A stretch of 52,892 bases of DNA, taken from positions 1 through 52,892 of the forward strand of contig NZ_CANMFS010000015.1 of the NCBI RefSeq assembly GCF_947497275.1, given 5' to 3'. Numbering within the stretch: position 1 is the stretch's first letter; the number at the start of each line of letters is the position of its first letter. A program made the translations under genes and the position numbers. Source of the DNA: an uncultured Sulfitobacter sp. GTDB taxonomy: Bacteria > Pseudomonadota > Alphaproteobacteria > Rhodobacterales > Rhodobacteraceae. The notes under the pieces are model-generated. The model saw nothing but the letters and a program-made list of their open reading frames with translations. It was not told the DNA's origin and did not search any database. Below are positions 33,806 through 40,734 of the stretch, piece by piece.

Positions 33806-34830
33806 GGCCACGGATCCAATGTACCATCAACGACAGCTTTGCCCACCTTCGCCATCTGGGCGTCCGGGCCGGGTTGCCGGATATACATACCCAGATCCTG
33901 CGCAAAACGGCAGACTGGATTGTCCTCAAAATAGGCGGCTGTCCCGCAGGCCCGTTGAGCAATCGATATGCCGCGTTCGCAGCATTCGTAAACCATGTTA
34001 CGCGCGTTGGAGACAGTATGCGCAATCTCGGTTTCGTCACCGTCAATACAGCTTTGACCAGCGATCAGGACGGTATTCGCAGCGGCACTGCACCACATAT
34101 GCATTTCTGCCAACCGGCGTTCCTGAACAGGATCGTTCGTTCGCCCCAATTTGCTCAAATGCGCACGCACCGCATCCAGCAAACCTGCAAGCCCCCCCGC
34201 CTGAACGGTTGCAAAACGCAACGCACCACCGCTGAACCAAGGTTCCCGTTCATAATCGCCCGGCATGCCGAATTGGGTCGCTTTGGCGCCGGACCAGCGC
34301 ACTTGATGCGTTTGGGACTGCTGCATTCCCGCCACAGACCACCAACTGCGGTCTATGTTGGGGGGGAATTCTGCCAGATCTACCAGATGCAGCTGCACAT
34401 CCGGAGTTCCTGCTTTGCTTGTAACCAGTACGTGACTGAGAATGCCGGCCCCGGACGCGTAGCTTTTGCCGCCCGTCAGGGTCTCGCCGTCGAAATCAAG
34501 ATGATGGTCTGGTCCTTCGGCGTTCCAGACGCCGAGCACGGGAGCGCTCGCTATCATCTGTTCTACAGACTGTCGCTGCGAACGACTGGCGTATCTGTGG
34601 ATAATCTGCATCGCATCGACATGCCCCTCAAACAATCGCCCAAGAGCAACATCATGTCGGCCCGCATGATACAGCCTGTATTGCAGGGCCCTCATTTCAT
34701 TCGGCGTTTCCGGATCGGATAACTTCAGACCATGGCCAAGCAGGGAAAAACACGCCCTGACAAACTCAGCATTGCCGTTCACATCCCTGCGGCCAGGTAG
34801 GCCAGTGGCGTCAAATCTACGCGTTTGCAT
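33793..34830 (-). CDS. acyl-CoA dehydrogenase-like flavoprotein
   Basis: A 345-residue protein with the acyl-CoA dehydrogenase fold: a middle beta domain (DFDGETLTGGKSYASGAGIL) and a C-terminal helical domain. It is shorter than typical family members (about 380), and I cannot place the catalytic Glu. Start and stop both overlap neighbouring genes, so its job is tied to the glycosyltransferase, deacetylase and methyltransferase. It may oxidise an acyl chain or a carrier-bound or nitrogenous group; the substrate is unknown. Confidence 0.8.
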   Translation of the reverse strand: MQTRRFDATGLPGRRDVNGNAEFVRACFSLLGHGLKLSDPETPNEMRALQYRLYHAGRHDVALGRLFEGHVDAMQIIHRYASRSQRQSVEQMIASAPVLGVWNAEGPDHHLDFDGETLTGGKSYASGAGILSHVLVTSKAGTPDVQLHLVDLAEFPPNIDRSWWSVAGMQQSQTHQVRWSGAKATQFGMPGDYEREPWFSGGALRFATVQAGGLAGLLDAVRAHLSKLGRTNDPVQERRLAEMHMWCSAAANTVLIAGQSCIDGDETEIAHTVSNARNMVYECCERGISIAQRACGTAAYFEDNPVCRFAQDLGMYIRQPGPDAQMAKVGKAVVDGTLDPWPCGF

Positions 34831-35842
34831 GGTCAATGAATTGCTCCGCTTTAAGTGTTGCAAGAACCCTGTGAGCGACGCTTAGTGGCAGATCGCGCTT
34901 CGTTGGATGATGGGGAACGGCTTTCATGACGAACGCCTCGGCATTGACCGACTTGCAGGCAAGAGACCAAAGATCATCTTCGGCGCCAAGAGCGCTTTCG
35001 AGTGCTCGCCAGTCAAAAGCCGATTCTGTCAGATGATATGCCCGCCGCGCCATAGCGTGACGCGCATACTGCTGTGCAGCATCACACGGATGCTCAACGC
35101 GCGGTTCGCTCACTTCGTCCTGCATATGTTTTAACGCATCGGCAAGCCCGCCGCGCGCGCGTCCAGTCGTTCGTGACGAGGTGGTTACCCTGACTTCCCG
35201 TGCATGGCGAACCCTGAGTCCGGCATGGCGGGCACGATCAACGAGATCATTATCCTCACTTGTCTCAAGTTGACGGAATCCCCCGAGAGCCCTGTATGCG
35301 GTCAGGCGCATTCCCAAGTTCGCTCCGCCTACCCATGGATGCGAAGGGGCGGGGTCATATGGTATTCTATCTATTCTGCGGCGCAGTCCGTGCAAATCCT
35401 CCAGATACGTTTCCAGCGCATCACGCGTCAATAAATCCGTGGCACGGTCCCGGCTTGTGTATCCCGCAATCACATCCACGAACCGCAAAGCATCTACAGA
35501 CCGCGCGACCCAGTCGGAAGCAGGCACAGTATCTGCATCGGTTGTCAGCAAAATCGCCTCAGAACAGCCATCCAGATGAGATATGGCAAGTTCGGCCGAC
35601 GCGCCGCGTGCACGGCCTGCGTTTGGCCGAACGCTGCGGTGGATAACGGACAGCCCGCCCGCGAGCGTATGTTCCGCAAAGAAAGCTTCTGCGATGACCA
35701 CACCGCGATCCGTGCAACCATCGAACAGAAGATGCAGACTCACATTCTTATCGCTGGTTCCATCTTGGGTCGCGAGCGCGTGAAGAAGACACGGCAGACC
35801 GTCTTCTTCATCACGCACCGGCACGGCGACGACTACACGCAT
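34817..35842 (-). CDS. glycosyltransferase family 2
   Basis: A 341-residue GT2-type enzyme, first gene of the coupled operon. VVVAVPVRDEEDGLPCLLHA is the typical N-terminus; LLTTDADTVPASDW carries the metal-binding D-A-D; PWVGGANLGMRLTAYRALGGF and SEDNDLVDRARHAG are the acceptor and catalytic blocks. It is soluble apart from weak hydrophobic stretches. It lies 55 bases downstream of the dyad at 35897 when read on the minus strand. Confidence 0.9.
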   Translation of the reverse strand: MRVVVAVPVRDEEDGLPCLLHALATQDGTSDKNVSLHLLFDGCTDRGVVIAEAFFAEHTLAGGLSVIHRSVRPNAGRARGASAELAISHLDGCSEAILLTTDADTVPASDWVARSVDALRFVDVIAGYTSRDRATDLLTRDALETYLEDLHGLRRRIDRIPYDPAPSHPWVGGANLGMRLTAYRALGGFRQLETSEDNDLVDRARHAGLRVRHAREVRVTTSSRTTGRARGGLADALKHMQDEVSEPRVEHPCDAAQQYARHAMARRAYHLTESAFDWRALESALGAEDDLWSLACKSVNAEAFVMKAVPHHPTKRDLPLSVAHRVLATLKAEQFIDHANA

Positions 35843-35896
35843 CTATTGTCCTCTTTGACTTGTGGTTCAACATGACGTGCATTTACCAGCCGTCTC

Positions 35897-35910
35897 TCAA
35901 TCTAAATTGA
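35897..35910. promoter_or_regulatory. dyad TCAAT-N4-ATTGA between divergent island genes
   Basis: TCAATCTAAATTGA lies between the GT2 operon (minus) and the GT29-like gene (plus). Using -41.5, it predicts transcript starts near 35862 (minus, 20-base leader) and 35945 (plus, 60-base leader). The -10 candidates are weak on both sides. A further longer inverted repeat, TTGATAT-N9-ATATCAA, starts at 35907 and overlaps its right half. Confidence 0.7.
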
Positions 35911-36004
35911 TATCCGGGACCTATATCAACGTAGGTATCGGACAACCGTTGAATATGTTTCGGATCACGGGCCTGTTCTCCCGTTTGCCTGACAGAAAGT
36001 TTGC

Positions 36005-36619
36005 ATGACTAAAATCGCCATCGTCGGAAACGCACCGTTCAAAATAGACCTTGCTGACGACATTGATCAGGCCGACATCGTTGTAAGGTTTAACAACGCG
36101 CACGGCTTTGGCCAAGACCGGGGGGCAAGAGTTGACGATCTATTCTTGGTAAACTGCGGGGGCCAGCCCTTGGAATGGATGCGGACGCAAGACTTCTGGG
36201 ATCAGCCGCATGTGATCGCCACACCCAAGGTGACACTGCCCATTGCATCACAAAGCGGTAACGAATTTGCAACATGGGATAAAGCAGGAAACCCCACTGA
36301 GATTGATGGGGTCAACATCGAAAACGAACTTCGGACCAAGCTGGAGCGTATGGGCAAGGTTGTACAAACACTCCCACGCCAGACATACAGCAAGGCGTGC
36401 CGAACCGTTGCCAATCCCGACGGTAGTTTTACGTCAGCAGAGCCGAGCACGGGGTTTCTGGCAATTTTCCACTACCTGAACACCGCCAGACAAGATGACG
36501 TGATCGAGCTTTTCGGGTTCGGATTCGCCGGGTGGGACGGGCATGCGTGGCAACGCGAATGCGCTTGGGTCGAGCAGCAAGAGGCGATCGGAAAGCTGAT
36601 CTGGCGCCGCCCCCCCTGA
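36005..36619 (+). CDS. GT29/sialyltransferase-like protein
   Basis: A 204-residue protein resembling the small bacterial GT29-type family. The N-terminus has the pattern IAIVGNAPFK then DIDQADIVVRFNNAHGFG, and the C-terminal part has STGFLAIFHYL and ELFGFGFAGWDGHAW. GT29 enzymes use CMP-sialic acid, but these bacterial relatives have no proven donor. It is a single-gene unit behind the dyad at 35897 and converges on the GT4 gene. Confidence 0.75.
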   Translation: MTKIAIVGNAPFKIDLADDIDQADIVVRFNNAHGFGQDRGARVDDLFLVNCGGQPLEWMRTQDFWDQPHVIATPKVTLPIASQSGNEFATWDKAGNPTEIDGVNIENELRTKLERMGKVVQTLPRQTYSKACRTVANPDGSFTSAEPSTGFLAIFHYLNTARQDDVIELFGFGFAGWDGHAWQRECAWVEQQEAIGKLIWRRPP

Positions 36620-36670
36620 AATCGGCTGAACCCTTCAGGCGCGTGTCGACGCGCGCACTAAACCTGGGAA

Positions 36671-37876
36671 CTACCCGACACTGCTTCGCAAGGCGATGAC
36701 ACCTGCGTAAACTTCCAGCGTCTTTGCTGCGAGACGTTTTACCGTCAAACTTTGAACATGCCGCCGACCCGCCAAGGCGAATTTGTCCCAATCGTCGGGT
36801 GTTTCAAATAACCGTTCGATTGCATCGGCGATGGCCTTGGGGGTGCAGGTGTCCGCAAGAATCCCGCATTCTGCGGTGTCAATGAAATCACAAGCAGCCG
36901 GATCTTCTCTGCAGGCGATCAGTGGACGTCCGAACGCGGCAGCTTCGCGATAGACCAATCCAAACGATTCATACCGTGAAGGCGCGATTACCGCCGTCGT
37001 TCCTTCGTATTCCGCGTATAGATCATCATCTGATAGACCGTTCAGGATTTCAATTTCGTTACATAGGCTCAGGTCTTCGCCCTGGGCCTTCAGACATTCT
37101 GTAACATCGACCGGTTCCACCCCTACAATCGTCAGACGAATTGGCCTGCGACCAACTTTTCGTCGCGCCTGATTTGCGCACGCGTATCCCGCCAACATCT
37201 CGCTGAACCCTTTTCTACGTTCGGCTCTGCCAACGAAAAGAAGGGAGGGAGCGGCCTTCACAGACGGTAATGGCGCGGCAGCACCTCGTTTCAGAACGTC
37301 TTCATCGAGCGCGAGAGATATCACCTCATGTATCGGCTGATCGGCAATGTTATAGATATCCTTGATGACCTGCGCGTGTGACGGCGTATTCGATATCAGC
37401 GCGGCGGCTTTTTTTGCGGTCTGTTTCTCCAGCTTGTGCGCGAACCAAAGGTCAATGCGCTGCCGCAAGCTGAGATTCTCTTTCTTTGCATCAATAGCCG
37501 GCGTGCTGTTGCGCACAACGAGAGCTGGTGATCCAGTGGTCAGAAATGCCGCCGGGGCGTACCAGTTGGTTGCTTCGACGATGCTGAACGGGCATTCACG
37601 ATGCACCTCCCGCAAAGCTTTGCAAAAATACCATGGTGCAACCAAATGCCCGATAACCGCGCGTTTCCTTAAAAAGCCCGCAAAGCCGTTTGTCGGTGGC
37701 GCACAACCAACGACCGCCAACCCGGATTGGACAACGGTCTCGCCCAAAGCGCGCCCACTATCAAACAGCGTCACATCGCACCCAAGCTGCGAAAGACCGC
37801 GCGCAATTTCCATCGCAGCGCGTCCAAGACCCGAGCCATGGGGCGGCAAACCCCACGCAAGAACAGCTACGCGCAT
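36671..37876 (-). CDS. glycosyltransferase family 4 (GT-B fold)
   Basis: A 401-residue GT4-type enzyme. MRVAVLAWGLPPHGSGLGRA is the N-terminal block, VVEATNWYAPA-like sequence follows, and the donor domain shows LLFVGRAERRKGFSEMLAGY and PSRYESFGLVYREAAAFGRP, the E-x7-E region. The ATG at 37876 is preferred over 37960 by homology. It is transcribed alone from the dyad at 37962, which predicts a leader of about 50 bases. Confidence 0.9.
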   Translation of the reverse strand: MRVAVLAWGLPPHGSGLGRAAMEIARGLSQLGCDVTLFDSGRALGETVVQSGLAVVGCAPPTNGFAGFLRKRAVIGHLVAPWYFCKALREVHRECPFSIVEATNWYAPAAFLTTGSPALVVRNSTPAIDAKKENLSLRQRIDLWFAHKLEKQTAKKAAALISNTPSHAQVIKDIYNIADQPIHEVISLALDEDVLKRGAAAPLPSVKAAPSLLFVGRAERRKGFSEMLAGYACANQARRKVGRRPIRLTIVGVEPVDVTECLKAQGEDLSLCNEIEILNGLSDDDLYAEYEGTTAVIAPSRYESFGLVYREAAAFGRPLIACREDPAACDFIDTAECGILADTCTPKAIADAIERLFETPDDWDKFALAGRRHVQSLTVKRLAAKTLEVYAGVIALRSSVG

Positions 37877-37961
37877 CACGATGCTCCAGTTTGATTGCCT
37901 GAGCGATGAGTGAGGAGTCACTACCGATGCGGTGTACTGGCATCGGTGGTCCTGCATCACA

Positions 37962-37975
37962 TCAAGTTAGATTGA
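37962..37975. promoter_or_regulatory. dyad TCAAG-N4-ATTGA before the last island GT4
   Basis: TCAAGTTAGATTGA, with one mismatch in the left half, lies 86 bases before the minus-strand GT4 start, matching the distance range of the other sites. The -10 at the predicted position is poor. Confidence 0.6.
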
Positions 37976-38386
37976 AAAGGTCCCCTTTAGTGTCGTTGGG
38001 TCTAGCCAACCGGTACAAGGTTACGCGGTTTTCGATACCATAGCTTTTGCCTTCAATCTGCTGACTGCAGCGAGGCACGGTCGTACCAGCAGACGATGTG
38101 GACCTGTGACGCTTTGCGGCCGCTCCTTTAGTGACATTTGCCGCAACATATGAGACAGGCTCTGTGCCATCGAAGAACGGTCCCGTTTAGCTGGGATGCG
38201 CTGCCCTTCGCGCTGATCCCTCCTTCGCTCCCGAAGGAAACACGGCTTAAACCAGCAGCACCGCGTCGCAGGTTCGCCCAACGCAGTTCGTCCCATTATT
38301 CACGCCCTGCCTCCATGACGGATAACTCGAAATCAAGCGCGCACCGCCTTCGCGGAAGATGTAGAAGAGTCATTTACCGGATAAGT
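37976..38386. other. intergenic stretch between the island and nitrate operon
   Basis: About 410 bases. Frames here (for example minus 38021-38296) have no recognisable product or ribosome binding site. No clear terminator for cysG was found. Confidence 0.45.
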
Positions 38387-39802
38387 TCAGGCGACGCTGA
38401 ACTCGCCCTGATTTCGAACCGTTACCGTTCCAAGGGAACTGGAATGCTCCGCATTCTTTCGCAATTTCAGAAATAGCATTGTCGTATCTGTGATGTGGTA
38501 GCGATTTAGTGTTGCCGGAAGCGACGCGATATCGCAGGTCGCCACGATTTGCTTTTCCGACTGCGCATGAGCCACGATAGTGACACAAATGTCCGAAACG
38601 CGATGGTGTGTCGCCAAGTATGCGCTGATAGCCGGAGCTGTGGTGACCGCCATGTAGAGAGCGATGCAACTGCCCGGCGTGAGGTTTTTCACGGCCTCGG
38701 GGATCGCGCACCCGTCCGCGAAATGCCCTGTCGTGAGAATCAAAGTGTCGATCGCCTCTCTCTCTGTAAGGGTTTGACCGCTTGCCGCAGCAGCGCCGCA
38801 AGCAGCCGTCACGCCCGGCACGATTTCCAGCGGGATTCCTGCGGCACGAACGGCGTCCAACTCTTCCATGCCGCGTGCAAAGATACCGGGATCACCGCAT
38901 TTCAAACGGACTACGCGTGCTCCGTTTAGCGCAGCAGTGACTACAGTCTGTGTGATTTTGGCTTGTGGCCAACTGTGGCAACCGGGTTGCTTGCCGACAT
39001 ACACACGCTCGGCATCGCGGCGGGCAAGTTCAAGAATTGCGGGATCGACAAGACGGTCGTAGTAGATCACGTCCGCCTCTTGCAGACGCTGAACCCCGCG
39101 CAACGTAATCAGATCCCTCGCGCCGGGTCCTGCACCGACAAGTGTAACACTTCCGCCCGTGTCCTGACCGAATTCACCAGTGGTGATTGCCTGTTTGATC
39201 ATCTGCGCCGTTTCGCGGCCCGCGCCCCGTGCGTGAGCGCGGCGCGGGGCATCACCAAACACCCAGCGCCACAGATCGCGCCGTGCACGCGACCCAAGGC
39301 GCGCAGCGGCGCTGGCGCGCAAGCGTCCCGCTAAAGAAGCCAGATCGCCAAGGTTAGGCTCCAGCATCTGCTCGATTTGCGTCTTGATCTGACGCGCGAG
39401 CACCGGTGCCGTTCCTTCTGTTCCGATGGCCACTACAACTGGATCCCGATCCACGATGGACGGCGTGATGACATCGCACAGAGCGGGCTGGTCCACCACA
39501 TTCACCGTAGCCCCCGCCGTTTTGGCCAAGCAGTGCAGCGCCATATCCGCGCCGGGACAACCTGTTGCAATGAACACGAGTGCGGTGTCGGTCAAATCAT
39601 CAGCAAGGATCGCGCCGCGCTTGTGAGTGATGCGGTCAGCATTCACCAAAGCGGCAAGCTCATCATCAAGACTGTCACTGCGCAGGACGATCCGCGCGTC
39701 AGTCTTGAGCATCAACCGCGTCTTCTGCGCTGCTTGCTCTGCGCCGCCGATGATCACGACCCTGCGGCCCTCCATCTGAATGAACATGGGAAAGGTTTTC
39801 AT
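38387..39802 (-). CDS. cysG: siroheme synthase
   Basis: A 471-residue multifunctional enzyme. The N-terminal third is the precorrin-2 dehydrogenase/ferrochelatase (MKTFPMFIQMEGRRVVIIGG, NVVDQPALCDVITPSIVDRD). The C-terminal half is uroporphyrinogen-III methyltransferase (VTLVGAGPGARDLITLRGVQ, DVIYYDRLVD, VRLKCGDPGIFARGMEE, VPGVTAACGAAAASG). It makes siroheme, the cofactor of NirB in the same operon. The ATG at 39802 overlaps the stop of the upstream gene (ATGA), so it is preferred over the longer frame. It is the last gene of the operon. Confidence 0.97.
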   Translation of the reverse strand: MKTFPMFIQMEGRRVVIIGGAEQAAQKTRLMLKTDARIVLRSDSLDDELAALVNADRITHKRGAILADDLTDTALVFIATGCPGADMALHCLAKTAGATVNVVDQPALCDVITPSIVDRDPVVVAIGTEGTAPVLARQIKTQIEQMLEPNLGDLASLAGRLRASAAARLGSRARRDLWRWVFGDAPRRAHARGAGRETAQMIKQAITTGEFGQDTGGSVTLVGAGPGARDLITLRGVQRLQEADVIYYDRLVDPAILELARRDAERVYVGKQPGCHSWPQAKITQTVVTAALNGARVVRLKCGDPGIFARGMEELDAVRAAGIPLEIVPGVTAACGAAAASGQTLTEREAIDTLILTTGHFADGCAIPEAVKNLTPGSCIALYMAVTTAPAISAYLATHHRVSDICVTIVAHAQSEKQIVATCDIASLPATLNRYHITDTTMLFLKLRKNAEHSSSLGTVTVRNQGEFSVA

Positions 39803-40734
39803 GCGGGAACTCCTTCGTTTACGGTCCGGTTGGCCCACAACGCCTGCGCCGTGTGCTGTGCCTGTCCAAGCGTGATCGCGGGGTCGGCGGTCCACAGCGC
39901 GAGAGCGGCGGTGCCTGTCACGGTCGCTTCGGCGAAGGCATCGTGTGCGCTGCCCTGCCACAGGGCTAGCGGATCGACCTGGGCATCCAGATCATGCAAG
40001 CGGCGGGTCTGTGACAAGATTGCGGGAGCGGTCTGCTGGATATGCGCGCCACCGCGCAGACCAAAACAGATGATGTTCTTGGAGGGGTGTCGTTCAAACT
40101 CCCCGCCGCCGCCCTTGATGATGGTGAGCGTTTTCTGGCCCAACAACTTGGCGGCCCGAGCCTGAAGGCTGCGGTAGGATGGGTGGAAGACCCCCTGCAC
40201 CGTGACCGGCGCGCGTGAAGGGTTCCACATCCGCAAGACGGTGTTGATGCAGGAGCGCAGGCCCAGATCGGCTCGTAGATCCAGCATTTCATACGCCTTC
40301 AGACAGAGTTCTTCCAACGGGTCATAACGCACCATCGGCCCCGCCAACGCATGGATGTCGTGTCGCTCAAGTGTGACGTTTTGATAGGCGTTGTGCCCGT
40401 GCATCGAGATGCGTAGCCCCGTTTGTGCCACGAGCCTTGCCGCGAGTAAGTACAGCGGCGCACCGCGGCTGCGACCGGCGGCATAGCTTGGCCAGTCCAG
40501 ATCAGCGGCGGGTATCGTACCGATTACATGCGACCGCAACGCGGCGGTAAAACCGGCAATCTCTTGCGGCTCTTCCCCGCGCAACCGCAGCACCATCAGC
40601 AGGGCGCCAACGGCCTCGGGTGCGGCGCGCCCTTCGAGGATCACGCCCATCGCCTCGCGCGCCTCATCGAGTGTCAGCGCCCGCGCGCGCCCCTTGCCCT
40701 GGGCGACGATCCTGACGAAGGGCGCGAGGGTCAT
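39799..40734 (-). CDS. TrpD-like (anthranilate phosphoribosyltransferase family) protein
   Basis: A 311-residue protein of the glycosyltransferase family 3 / TrpD2-like group. LTLDEAREAMGVILEGRAAPEAVGALLM matches the N-terminal helical domain, and the catalytic domain has ISMHGHNA and TIIKGGGGEFERHPSK. The usual TrpD phosphoribosyl-binding GTGGD is missing, so it should not make tryptophan. Similar genes occur inside nitrate-assimilation operons. It overlaps both nasA and cysG by four bases. Function unknown. Confidence 0.8.
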   Translation of the reverse strand: MTLAPFVRIVAQGKGRARALTLDEAREAMGVILEGRAAPEAVGALLMVLRLRGEEPQEIAGFTAALRSHVIGTIPAADLDWPSYAAGRSRGAPLYLLAARLVAQTGLRISMHGHNAYQNVTLERHDIHALAGPMVRYDPLEELCLKAYEMLDLRADLGLRSCINTVLRMWNPSRAPVTVQGVFHPSYRSLQARAAKLLGQKTLTIIKGGGGEFERHPSKNIICFGLRGGAHIQQTAPAILSQTRRLHDLDAQVDPLALWQGSAHDAFAEATVTGTAALALWTADPAITLGQAQHTAQALWANRTVNEGVPA

